DNA of 64,000 nucleotides from contig JBJHBI010000005.1 in NCBI GenBank assembly GCA_050485405.1, positions 1 to 64,000 on the forward strand. The letters are read 5' to 3'. Numbering within the stretch: position 1 is the first letter of the stretch; each line of letters opens with the position of its first letter. The notes beneath the pieces were generated by a model. It saw only the letters and a program-made list of their open reading frames with translations. It was not told the DNA's origin and did not search any database. This DNA comes from Saliniramus sp050485405. Its GTDB lineage: Bacteria; Pseudomonadota; Alphaproteobacteria; Rhizobiales; Beijerinckiaceae. Below are positions 1-9,791 of this stretch, one piece after another. A program made the translations under genes and the position numbers.

Positions 1-204
1 TTCCGCTGGTATTTGCGCGCAGATCGACTATGTTGCGCGCATTCGCGAGGGCTCGCCCGTCGCGAACCATTGCGCTCGCGACCATGCTGGACGACATCCC
101 GGCATCGCCGCAGCGCAGGGCTCCGCCGGCAAAGGCCGCCTTCTCATGGAGGCGGAGACGCTGCGGGAGCTTTTTCCCGTACTGTATCATCGAAAGGAAA
201 ACCG
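1..204. other. gene-free leader before rpsO
   Basis: No protein I recognise ends in this stretch. In many proteobacteria truB precedes rpsO, but no TruB-like C-terminus is readable here. The last 30 bases contain the rpsO ribosome binding site (GAAAGGAAA). The rest is GC-rich sequence, probably the end of an upstream spacer and the rpsO promoter/leader. No confident promoter is visible. Confidence 0.5.
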
Positions 205-474
205 ATGTCGATCACGCCTGAGCGCAAGCAGGAACTGATCAAGGAGTTCGGCACGAAGGAAGGTGACACCGGCTCCCCGGATGTCCAGATCGCCATCCTC
301 ACCGAGCGGATCTCCAACCTGACCGAGCACTTCAAGACCCACGCGAAGGACAACCATTCCCGCCGCGGTCTGCTGAAGCTCGTGTCGCAGCGTCGTTCGC
401 TGCTCGACTACGTCAAGCGCAACGACGAGCCGCGCTACCGCGCTCTGATCGGTCGTCTCGGCATCCGCCGCTGA
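205..474 (+). CDS. rpsO: 30S ribosomal protein S15
   Basis: S15 binds 16S rRNA in the platform of the small subunit and makes an inter-subunit bridge. The 89-residue product has the usual family length and begins MSITPERKQEL. The family core is intact: the GDTGSPDVQ segment near residues 21-29, the LTEHFKTHAKDNHSRRGL helix region near 42-59, and the basic LIGRLGIRR end. The ATG at 205 is chosen because it matches the S15 N-terminus and follows a purine-rich ribosome binding site. It is followed by pnp, the classical rpsO-pnp pair. An in-frame upstream extension is open but has no S15 homology. Confidence 0.98.
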   Translation: MSITPERKQELIKEFGTKEGDTGSPDVQIAILTERISNLTEHFKTHAKDNHSRRGLLKLVSQRRSLLDYVKRNDEPRYRALIGRLGIRR

Positions 475-764
475 CGCCACCCCGCGCGCCGGTACGCCGG
501 TGCGCATGACGAACCCGCCGGCGCGGATGCGCCTGCCTTCCCGGCAGGCCCTTGCGCCGGCACCCGACGGTGATCGAACGCGGTCATCGTCAGTACGAGA
601 AGGCCCGGAGATGACCATGGCAGGATCGCCGGGGGTTTCGCGCCGGCACGGCCCGCCCGCATCACGGATGCGCGCCCGCCCCGCCCGGTATCCCGCAAGG
701 AAGCCCCCCGCCGTCTTGCCCATGGTGTCGCCGATCGCCGACATTGCATGAAAGCAAGGACGAC
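475..764. other. rpsO-pnp intergenic leader
   Basis: This gene-free stretch of 290 bases between rpsO and pnp is full of short GC-rich inverted repeats, including a perfect 7-bp hairpin at 531-549. No T-run follows any of them, so read-through into pnp is likely. In E. coli the equivalent spacer carries an RNase III-processed hairpin by which PNPase controls its own mRNA; a similar role here is inference from position. Confidence 0.4.
531..549 (+). promoter_or_regulatory. hairpin in the pnp leader
   Basis: GCCTGCC at 531-537 pairs perfectly with GGCAGGC at 543-549 across a 5-base loop. There is no downstream T-run, so it is not a canonical terminator. Its place between rpsO and pnp suggests an mRNA-processing or autoregulatory structure. 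Confidence 0.35.
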
Positions 765-2987
<2,223 letters not shown>

Positions 2988-3040
2988 TGCGCCGGGGCGT
3001 CCGACGCCCCGACGGAGCATCGCTCCACCATAAATCGATC

Positions 3041-3072
3041 AGGCCGCGCAGGGTGACCCGCGCGGCCTTTTT
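3041..3072 (+). terminator. Rho-independent terminator after pnp
   Basis: AGGCCGCGC at 3041-3049 pairs perfectly with GCGCGGCCT at 3060-3068 around a 10-base loop, followed directly by a run of T to 3072. It lies about 50 bases after the pnp stop and just before the end of the convergent glycosyltransferase gene. Confidence 0.9.
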
Positions 3073-3080
3073 CGTGGCCG

Positions 3081-4229
3081 CTACGAGTCGCTCTTGGACC
3101 TGTCGGGCGAACTTTTCGTGGAAAAGCGGTGAGCTGTGGGGCGTGCGTCAGGGGCGTTTCGGGCCACCAATCCCTCGACCGCCGCATCGAACGCCTCGGC
3201 GAAGGCGCGCGTCGTATAGTGTGCCTGAAAGCGCGTATGGCCGCGTGTGGCGAGGTCGTCACGCAGGGCCGGATCGGTGATCAGGGCTTCGAGGGCCTGC
3301 GCGATATGTGCGGGCTCGGGCGATGGCAGCGCCAGGGCGCAATCGCCGATCACCTCGTCGAGCCCGCCGGCGCGGGTGGCGATCAGGGCGAGGCGGGCGG
3401 CGAAGGCTTCGACGGCGACGCGCCCGAATCCCTCCGCATGCGAGGCCAGTACCGCGATCCGCGCGGATACGCATTGATCGCGCACCGCGTCGAAGGGCAA
3501 CGGGCCGGTCAAACTGATCGCCCCACAGGAAGCAATGGTGCGCGAGAAGGCCTCCCGGAAGGTTCTGTCGCCGGCCATCGGTCCGATGAACCGCGCTGTC
3601 CAGCCGGGATGCCGTGGCAGCACTTCGGCCAAAGCCTGCGCCACTGCCAGAGACCCCTTCTGCGGCTCGATGCGCCCCACCATGACGATCGTATCGCCGC
3701 GTGTGCCCCCGTCGACGGTCCAGAATTGCGGGTCGATACCGTTCGGCACGACCATGCGCGGGCGCCCGTCCGGCGGATAGAGGGCGGAGAAGGCGTCGCG
3801 CGTGGTTTCGCTGACGAAGATCATCCCGGCGAGGTCCCGGTAATCGCGTGCACGCCACCAGCGCCGCAAGCCGCCGAGGCGCTTGGGCATGTTGTGCATA
3901 TAGAGGACGACCCGGTGGGCGGGCATCAGCCGGGCTATTCGTGCCGCGCTCGGGGCATGCTGATGGACGATCACGAGGTCGGGCCGATGCGCCTTTGCCG
4001 CGCGTGCGGCCTCGCGCATCCGCGCTTCCACACTGCGCCCTGATAAGCCGCGCCCCGAGAACGTCGTGACCGGTATGTCCTCGTAAAGTCCCGGAGCATC
4101 CTCGCAGATGATGCGCATATCCGCGCCGTATCGGCTATGAATCACAGCATCGCGGGCACATAAATCGATGGAGGTCGCGCCGGCGGGGCCGAAATGCATG
4201 TTGCGCGGCAAGATGACGGCGATGCGCAT
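3081..4229 (-). CDS. GT4-family glycosyltransferase
   Basis: This is a predicted retaining glycosyltransferase of the GT-B fold that moves a sugar from a nucleotide-sugar donor, probably for a surface glycan. In the 382-residue protein the C-terminal Rossmann half carries the GT4 signatures: VVPNGIDPQFW, VGRIEPQKGS, and the donor-site EGFGRVAVEAFAARLALI with its conserved Glu residues. The N-terminal half is the acceptor domain. The ATG at 4229 gives a clean MRIAVILPRN first strand; codons further upstream have no GT4 similarity. It ends convergently against pnp and diverges from the sigma-factor gene. Acceptor and donor cannot be read from sequence. Confidence 0.85.
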   Translation of the reverse strand: MRIAVILPRNMHFGPAGATSIDLCARDAVIHSRYGADMRIICEDAPGLYEDIPVTTFSGRGLSGRSVEARMREAARAAKAHRPDLVIVHQHAPSAARIARLMPAHRVVLYMHNMPKRLGGLRRWWRARDYRDLAGMIFVSETTRDAFSALYPPDGRPRMVVPNGIDPQFWTVDGGTRGDTIVMVGRIEPQKGSLAVAQALAEVLPRHPGWTARFIGPMAGDRTFREAFSRTIASCGAISLTGPLPFDAVRDQCVSARIAVLASHAEGFGRVAVEAFAARLALIATRAGGLDEVIGDCALALPSPEPAHIAQALEALITDPALRDDLATRGHTRFQAHYTTRAFAEAFDAAVEGLVARNAPDARPTAHRFSTKSSPDRSKSDS

Positions 4230-4408
4230 CAGCGGGTGGCTCTGCCACAGAAACCCGTGCTCACCGGATTGCGCTCGATCTTCCCAATGATGCCCATGCC
4301 CGAATTCACCTTCGTCCGAAGCCGTCCCGGCCTGCTTCGCGCCGTGATCCCGCACTTTTTGCGCACCGCTCCCGGTGTGGCAAGGGGGCTCGCACGGATT
4401 ATGATAGC

Positions 4409-4462
4409 GTTTCGAAACTGGATTGACGGGGTGATGCGGAGGATTTAGTTTCGTATCGAAAT
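4409..4462 (+). promoter_or_regulatory. paired TTTCG...CGAAA motifs and possible promoter before the sigma gene
   Basis: A perfect 10-bp palindrome GTTTCGAAAC lies at 4409-4418 and a related dyad TTTCG-TAT-CGAAA at 4449-4461. Between them is TTGACG (4423-4428) with an imperfect -10-like TTTAGT about 15 bases on. The arrangement looks like a promoter flanked by two operator half-sites for the sigma-factor gene starting at 4477. This is pattern recognition only. Confidence 0.35.
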
Positions 4463-4476
4463 CAAAGAGGCGCGTG

Positions 4477-5364
4477 ATGAATATCCATGTCCCCGTCGAG
4501 ACCGCCGACAGCCGCCCGCTGGGGCGTTACGACCAGCTCGATCAGCCCACCGAGACGGCGCTGGCGCGTGCCTGGCGGGAGCGGGGGGATCGTGGCGCCC
4601 GCGACCGGCTGATCCTCGCCCATCGCCGCCTTGCGCAAGGGGCGGTCGCCCGCATGGCGGGGCGCAGCGGCGAGAATCAGGACGATCTGATGCAGCAGGC
4701 CTATCTCGGTCTGATGAAGGCCGCCGACCGGTTCGACCCGGAAAAGGGCGTGCGCTTCTCGACCTATGCGCGCTGGTGGATCCGGGCGGAGATCCAGGAA
4801 TACCGGGTGCGTAACTGGGCCATGGTGCAGATCGGCTCCTCGGCCGCGCAGAAGATGATCTACCTGCATATGCGCCGGCTGGAGAGCCGCCACGGGATGA
4901 TGCATGGCGAACGTCCCGACGATGCGCAGATCAATACGGAGCTCGCGCGCATCATGCAGCTTCCGGAAAAGCGTATCGCGACCCTGCGCGAGCGCATGAG
5001 CGTGCGCGACGTCTCCCTCGATCAGCGTCTGGAGGAGGATTCCGAGGATGGCGAGGGCATCGACATCGTCGACGAAAACGCTCCCGATCCGGAGCTGGAA
5101 GCGCTCGAGAGCCTGAGCCGCGAGAAGCTGCGCGCGCATCTGTCGCGCAATCTCGACCGGTTGCCGCCGCGCGAGCGCGCCATCGTGACGGATTACTACG
5201 TCGCCGATCCGCCGCGCACCCTGAGCGAACTCGCTGAAATCCACGGCGTGTCGCGCGAGCGTATCCGTCAGATCCGCGAGCAGGCCATGCGCATGCTGCG
5301 CCGCTGGTTCGCCGAGGACGGTTTCGCCATGGAAGACGCCGTCGAGGCGGCGCCGGTCGGATGA
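4477..5364 (+). CDS. rpoH: RpoH-type (sigma-32) RNA polymerase sigma factor
   Basis: This is an alternative sigma factor of the heat-shock class that directs RNA polymerase to stress promoters. In the 295-residue protein, region 2 includes FSTYARWWIRAEIQEYRVRN (near residues 95-115), followed by an AAQKMIYLHMRRL segment resembling the RpoH box. Region 4 ends with a helix-turn-helix, GVSRERIRQIREQAM. ATG 4477 has AGAGG at 7-base spacing; the GTG one codon earlier is less likely. Alphaproteobacteria often carry two rpoH paralogs, and I cannot tell which this is. Paired TTTCG/CGAAA dyads upstream may regulate it. Confidence 0.88.
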   Translation: MNIHVPVETADSRPLGRYDQLDQPTETALARAWRERGDRGARDRLILAHRRLAQGAVARMAGRSGENQDDLMQQAYLGLMKAADRFDPEKGVRFSTYARWWIRAEIQEYRVRNWAMVQIGSSAAQKMIYLHMRRLESRHGMMHGERPDDAQINTELARIMQLPEKRIATLRERMSVRDVSLDQRLEEDSEDGEGIDIVDENAPDPELEALESLSREKLRAHLSRNLDRLPPRERAIVTDYYVADPPRTLSELAEIHGVSRERIRQIREQAMRMLRRWFAEDGFAMEDAVEAAPVG

Positions 5365-5373
5365 TCCGGCGCG

Positions 5374-6246
5374 TCAGTTGCGCCGTTGCCGCGCGGCGGT
5401 GAGGGTGTTCTGCAAAAGGCAGGCGATGGTCATCGGGCCGACGCCGCCCGGTACCGGCGTGATCGCACCGGCGACCTCCCGCGCTTCATCGAAGGCGACG
5501 TCGCCGACGAGCCGCGTCTTGCCTTCTCCCGCATCGGGATTCGGCACCCGGTTGATCCCGACATCGATGACGATGGCGCCGGGCTTGATCCAGTCGCCCC
5601 GGACCATCTCGCGGCGCCCCACCGCGGCGACGAGGAGATCGGCGCGCCGGCAGATCGCTGCCAGGTCGCGGCTGCGGGAATGCGCGATCGTCACGGTGCA
5701 GTTCTCCGCGAGCAGCAATTGCGCGACCGGCTTGCCGACGATGTTCGAGCGACCCAGCACCACCGCATCCATCCCGGAGAGGTCGGCCTGCGCGCTCTTT
5801 GCGAGGATCACGCAGCCGAGCGGTGTGCAGGGGACGAGCCCGGGCAGGCCGGTGGCGAGGCGCCCGGCATTGACCGGGTGAAAGCCGTCCACGTCCTTGT
5901 CGGGATCGATCGCGGCGATCACCTTCTGCGCGTCGATGTGATCGGGCAGGGGCAGTTGCACGAGGATGCCGTCGACCGCGTCATCCGCGTTGAGCTTCGC
6001 CACAAGCGCCAGCAGATCCGCTTCCGGCGTCTCGGCGGGCAGGCGATGCTCGAAGGAGGCCATGCCGACCTCCCGGGTCTGCCTGGCCTTGTTGCGCACG
6101 TAGACCTCGCTCGCAGGATCCTCCCCGACCAGCACCACGGCGAGGCCGGGGGTGATCCCGGTGCCTGCGAGTGTTGTCACCTCGGTGGCGAGGCGGCTGC
6201 GCAGATCGGCGGCGACGGCCTTCCCGTCGATGATGGTGGCGCTCAT
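5374..6246 (-). CDS. folD: methylenetetrahydrofolate dehydrogenase/cyclohydrolase
   Basis: FolD interconverts 5,10-methylene-, methenyl- and 10-formyl-tetrahydrofolate using NADP. The 290-residue protein has the usual length. The cyclohydrolase/dehydrogenase site segment (YVRNKARQTREVG, near residue 50), the ILVQLPLPDHI segment (near 95), the NADP-binding GRSNIVGKPVAQLLL (near 163) and the C-terminal PGGVGPMT motif are all present. Its start overlaps the stop of the upstream DUF167 gene as ATGA, so the two are probably translationally coupled. Confidence 0.97.
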   Translation of the reverse strand: MSATIIDGKAVAADLRSRLATEVTTLAGTGITPGLAVVLVGEDPASEVYVRNKARQTREVGMASFEHRLPAETPEADLLALVAKLNADDAVDGILVQLPLPDHIDAQKVIAAIDPDKDVDGFHPVNAGRLATGLPGLVPCTPLGCVILAKSAQADLSGMDAVVLGRSNIVGKPVAQLLLAENCTVTIAHSRSRDLAAICRRADLLVAAVGRREMVRGDWIKPGAIVIDVGINRVPNPDAGEGKTRLVGDVAFDEAREVAGAITPVPGGVGPMTIACLLQNTLTAARQRRN

Positions 6247-6623
6247 GACGAATATCCCTGATGCGATGTTTGGTCTGCAACGGTTTCCGGCGCGGCCAGT
6301 AGGGCGGAAACCGATCGCGCGAGGCTCTGCGGATCGCCTTCGAGATGCAGGCTCTTGAGCCGCGCATGCGCCCCGGTCAGGAGGCTGATCCGCGCAGGCG
6401 CGATGCCGAGCGCCTCGGCGACGAGCGCGATCACGGCCTTGTTCGCCTTGCCGTCTTGCGCTTTCGCGCGCACCGCCACTGCGAGCGCGATCCGCCCCTC
6501 GCCGACATCCTGAGCGCCCCTGATCCCGGCCTGGCGGGCGCCGGGCGTGACGCGCAGATCGAGGGTGATCCCGTCGTCGCGCTCCCTCCAGGCGGGGCGC
6601 GTCGGTGAGGGCGCCCCGGTCAT
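6243..6623 (-). CDS. DUF167 (YggU-family) protein
   Basis: This 126-residue protein belongs to the YggU/DUF167 family, small proteins of unknown biochemical role usually found next to YggT. The family pattern is visible: LDLRVTPGARQAGI near residue 20, AVRAKAQDGKANKAVIALVAE near 50-70 (the conserved P/D-G-KAN segment), and a following SLLTGAHARLKSLHLEG strand-helix. The C-terminal 20 residues are extra and low in homology. It sits between YggT and folD on the same strand and overlaps folD by four bases. Confidence 0.88.
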   Translation of the reverse strand: MTGAPSPTRPAWRERDDGITLDLRVTPGARQAGIRGAQDVGEGRIALAVAVRAKAQDGKANKAVIALVAEALGIAPARISLLTGAHARLKSLHLEGDPQSLARSVSALLAAPETVADQTSHQGYSS

Positions 6624-6625
6624 GC

Positions 6626-6916
6626 TCAGAAGGCGATCGGGTAGAGGTAGCGGATGATCACCTGCTGGAGGAAGAAGATACCCAAAAGCAGCACGATCGG
6701 CGAGAGATCGATCCCGCCGAGATCGGGCATGATCCGCCTGATGCGTGCGAGGGCGGGTTCCGTCACCCTGTGGAGGAAATCATAGATCATGCGCACGAAA
6801 TCGTTGCGCGTGTTGATCACACCGAATGCCACGAGCCAGCTCATGATCACCATGGCGATGATCAGCCAGGTGTAGATCCGCAGGGCCAGCATGATGACGT
6901 CGAGAACAGCGAGCAT
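6626..6916 (-). CDS. YggT-family membrane protein
   Basis: This small integral membrane protein (96 residues) of the YggT family is linked in other bacteria to osmotic-shock tolerance and membrane-protein or division-septum functions. Two hydrophobic segments are evident: an N-terminal one (about 3-28) and a C-terminal one (about 72-92). Between them is an amphipathic stretch with the family motif DFVRMIYDFLHRVTEPALAR. The ATG at 6916 removes a non-conserved N-terminal extension and places the first membrane segment at the N-terminus. It is two bases from the DUF167 gene, so co-transcription is likely. Confidence 0.9.
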   Translation of the reverse strand: MLAVLDVIMLALRIYTWLIIAMVIMSWLVAFGVINTRNDFVRMIYDFLHRVTEPALARIRRIMPDLGGIDLSPIVLLLGIFFLQQVIIRYLYPIAF

Positions 6917-7003
6917 GAGGCGCGTCCAGTCCGGAGAAAACGATTCGTCACGATAGGGCCTAAGAGGCCCCGCACAGGGTTTAGCGTCCCGCGCCGCCGC
7001 CGA

Positions 7004-7024
7004 CAACCGTGGCGGCGACGGTTG
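7004..7024 (-). terminator. hairpin after trpS
   Basis: CAACCGT (7004-7010) and ACGGTTG (7018-7024) form a perfect 7-bp stem with a 7-base GC loop immediately past the trpS stop codon. No T-run follows on the minus strand, so it may be a Rho-independent terminator without a tail or an mRNA 3' end stabiliser. Confidence 0.35.
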
Positions 7025-7027
7025 GGC

Positions 7028-8068
7028 TCAGGAACGACGCACGAAGCCCAGAATGTCGCGCACGTCGTTCATCGTCTTCGAAGCGATCGCCTCCGCCCGT
7101 GCCGAACCATCGGCGAGGACCGCGTCGATATGGCCGGGATCGGCGGTGAGCCGGCGCATCTCGCCCGCGATCGGGGCGAGCTTGTCCACCGCGAGATCGA
7201 CGAGCGCGCTCTTGAAGGTCGAGAATTGCGAGCCGCCGAATTCATCGAGCACGCTCTGGCGCGGTATGTCGCGAAGCGCTGCGAAGATACCGACGAGATT
7301 ATCCGCTTCCGGGCGACCTTCGAGGCCCTCCAGCGCGCTCGGCAAGGGCTCGGGGTCGGTCTTGGCCTTGCGCACCTTCTGGGCGATCATGTCGGCATTG
7401 TCGGTGAGATTGATGCGCGAATAATCCGACGGGTCGGATTTCGACATCTTCCTGGTGCCGTCGCGCAGGCTCATGATCCGCGTCGCCGGGCCCTGAATCA
7501 GGGGCTCGGGCTGTGGGAAATAGGCCTCGCCATGGCCGAGATCGGCGATCATGTCGGCCCAGTCGTTGTTGAACTTCTGAGCGATGTCGCGCGAGAGCTC
7601 CAGATGCTGCTTCTGGTCGTCGCCCACGGGCACTTGGGTGGCGCGGTAGACGAGGATGTCGGCGGCCATCAGCGTCGGATAGGCGAACAGGCCCACCGAG
7701 GCGTTCTCACGATCCTTGCCGGCCTTTTCCTTGAACTGCGTCATGCGGTTGAGCCAGCCCATCCGCGCCACGCAGTTGAACACCCAGGCGAGTTCCGCAT
7801 GCTGGGGCACCTGCGACTGGTTGAAGACGATGTTTTTCTTCGGATCGATCCCGGCGGCGATGAAGGCGGCCGTCACTTCGCGGATCTGATCCTTGAGCAG
7901 GCGCGGATCCTGCGGCACGGTGATGGCGTGCAGATCGACCACGCAATAGATGCAGGAATAATTCTCCTGCATGGTGACGAAGCGGGTGATCGCCCCGAGA
8001 TAATTCCCCAGATGCAGATTGCCCGTCGGCTGCACACCGGAAAACACCAATTCCTGAAAACCGGCCAT
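7028..8068 (-). CDS. trpS: tryptophanyl-tRNA synthetase
   Basis: TrpS charges tRNA-Trp with tryptophan (class I synthetase). The 346-residue protein has the family length. The HIGH-equivalent is in GVQPTGNLHLGNYLGA near residues 11-26 and the KMSKS loop is intact as RKMSKSDPSD near 200. ATG 8068 has AGGGG at 7-base spacing; the ATG at 8074 would sit almost on the ribosome binding site. It lies downstream of murJ on the same strand, separated by about 100 bases. Confidence 0.97.
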   Translation of the reverse strand: MAGFQELVFSGVQPTGNLHLGNYLGAITRFVTMQENYSCIYCVVDLHAITVPQDPRLLKDQIREVTAAFIAAGIDPKKNIVFNQSQVPQHAELAWVFNCVARMGWLNRMTQFKEKAGKDRENASVGLFAYPTLMAADILVYRATQVPVGDDQKQHLELSRDIAQKFNNDWADMIADLGHGEAYFPQPEPLIQGPATRIMSLRDGTRKMSKSDPSDYSRINLTDNADMIAQKVRKAKTDPEPLPSALEGLEGRPEADNLVGIFAALRDIPRQSVLDEFGGSQFSTFKSALVDLAVDKLAPIAGEMRRLTADPGHIDAVLADGSARAEAIASKTMNDVRDILGFVRRS

Positions 8069-8165
8069 CGACATACCCCTTTCGCGCCGACCCATACGCG
8101 CGCAAAGCGGGATTATGGCAAGCCGGGACGGGATGCAAGGGCGTGCGCGCCACAGTGCCGTTGCG

Positions 8166-9791
8166 TCAACGCACGCGGCGAATTCGTCCCGACGAGCGCC
8201 GGGGATCGTGGCGCCCGAGCGTGCCGGCACACATCGCGATCAGGCCGTAGACCGGGATCGCCGCGAGGCAGAAGGCGATCAGGACGGGGAGGCTCGCGAG
8301 CGGAAGGAGCGCATCCGCGCCGAGCAGGAAGAGCGCGAAACCGGCATTCGCGGCGATCAGCCGGGCGAGGCGCCAGCGGTATCGCGCTTCGTGGCGGGGG
8401 TGTCTTCGCGGGCTGCGCTCGCGGGTGACAAGATAAAGCGCGAGCCATTGCCCGGCAAAGGCGGTCGCTACGCCCAGCCCGAGGCCGAGCGGGCCGGCGA
8501 GCCGCGTACCGATCGTGCAGACGGCCAGGGCGAGGGCGAAACTCGCGAGCGCGATCAGGGCGGCTTCGCGCATGCGCTGGCGGGCGAAGAGGGTCTGCTC
8601 CGCGATCTTGACGAGTACCGCGAAGGGCAGGCCGCAGGCGAGTCCGGCCAGCAATCCCGCCGTGGCGCGGGCATCCGCCGCATCGAAAGCACCGCGCGCG
8701 AACAAAGCCGTCGTGATCGGCTCGGCCAGAACGACGAGACCGGTCGCGGCGGGAAGCGCGAGCAGCAGCGCGTCATGACGGGCGCGGCGCGCGGTGGCAT
8801 TCAGGAGCGTGACCGACCCCGTCGCGGCCTGGTTCGCGAGCCTGGGCAAGAGCACGATCCCCGCCAGCGCCGCGATGAGCCCGAGCGGCAGCAGGAAGAC
8901 GCGCTCGGCATAATGCAGCCAGGCCAGCGCGCCCGGAATGGTCGAGGCGGCGGGCATGGCGGCGAGCAGGATGAGCTGCGATCCCGCCGCCGCGATCAGG
9001 GCCGGCACAACGAGCCGGATCAGGCGGCGCTGGTCACGGTCGGGCGCGGGCCGGCGCAGCGTGAGCGCACCGGGCAGGCGGGCGAGCGCGGTGGCGACGA
9101 GGGCGAGCTGTGCGAGGCTGCCGAGGCTCATCGTCGCGGCGAGCGCGAAAGCCATGCCTTGCGGTGTAAGGATGACGCCGAGGGTCGGCGCGGCCAGAAG
9201 CGCGATCATCGCGAGATTGACGACGAGCGGGCTCAGGCTGATCGCGAGAAAACGGCCATGGATTGCGAGTACCGCGCCGATCAGCGCCGAGAGCGTCATC
9301 AGCGCGATGGCCGGCAAGGCGAGCCGCGTCGCGGTCACGGCGATGTCGCGGGCGGGGTCATCTGGGGCGAAACCGCCGGCGAGGGCGGTGATCAACGCAC
9401 CGGCGCCCAGCGTGGCGAGCGCGCACAGCGCGATCACCGCGAGCCCGATGGTCGTCAGCGCCCGCCCGGCGAAACCGGCGGCGGCATCTGGCCCGTCCCG
9501 CTGCGCGATTTGAGTATGGAGCGGCACGAAGCCCGCATTGATCGCGCCTTCGGAGACCATCCGGCGCGCGAGATTGGGCAGGCGCAGGGCGATGGCGAGC
9601 GCTTCCGCTGCAGGACCGGCGCCGAGCACGGCGGCGATCATCACGTCACGCACGAATCCCAGTATGCGCGAAAGACCGCCGGCGCCGGCGACGATGATGC
9701 CGGATCTGGCCGGGCTTTGCCGATCCGGATCGGGCGACGTCTGCCGCGTCACGGCCTCACGCGACAGCCGCGCTGCCGCCGTCGTCGTCAT
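8166..9791 (-). CDS. murJ: lipid II flippase MurJ
   Basis: MurJ (MviN) is an inner-membrane MOP-superfamily protein that flips lipid II for peptidoglycan synthesis. The 541-residue product is mostly hydrophobic, with about 14 predicted membrane segments. The N-terminal region has the signatures GGLSRILGFVRDVMIAAVLG and ARRMVSEGAINAGFVP. The first 30 residues are a polar, less conserved extension. The start at 9791 has GGGAGA upstream and overlaps the end of the EAL gene by 35 bases, so the two are likely co-transcribed and coupled. Confidence 0.95.
   Translation of the reverse strand: MTTTAAARLSREAVTRQTSPDPDRQSPARSGIIVAGAGGLSRILGFVRDVMIAAVLGAGPAAEALAIALRLPNLARRMVSEGAINAGFVPLHTQIAQRDGPDAAAGFAGRALTTIGLAVIALCALATLGAGALITALAGGFAPDDPARDIAVTATRLALPAIALMTLSALIGAVLAIHGRFLAISLSPLVVNLAMIALLAAPTLGVILTPQGMAFALAATMSLGSLAQLALVATALARLPGALTLRRPAPDRDQRRLIRLVVPALIAAAGSQLILLAAMPAASTIPGALAWLHYAERVFLLPLGLIAALAGIVLLPRLANQAATGSVTLLNATARRARHDALLLALPAATGLVVLAEPITTALFARGAFDAADARATAGLLAGLACGLPFAVLVKIAEQTLFARQRMREAALIALASFALALAVCTIGTRLAGPLGLGLGVATAFAGQWLALYLVTRERSPRRHPRHEARYRWRLARLIAANAGFALFLLGADALLPLASLPVLIAFCLAAIPVYGLIAMCAGTLGRHDPRRSSGRIRRVR

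Noticed and set aside
1..204. Possible truB C-terminus before rpsO
   Set aside because: None of the frames reads as a TruB tail, so there is only positional expectation.
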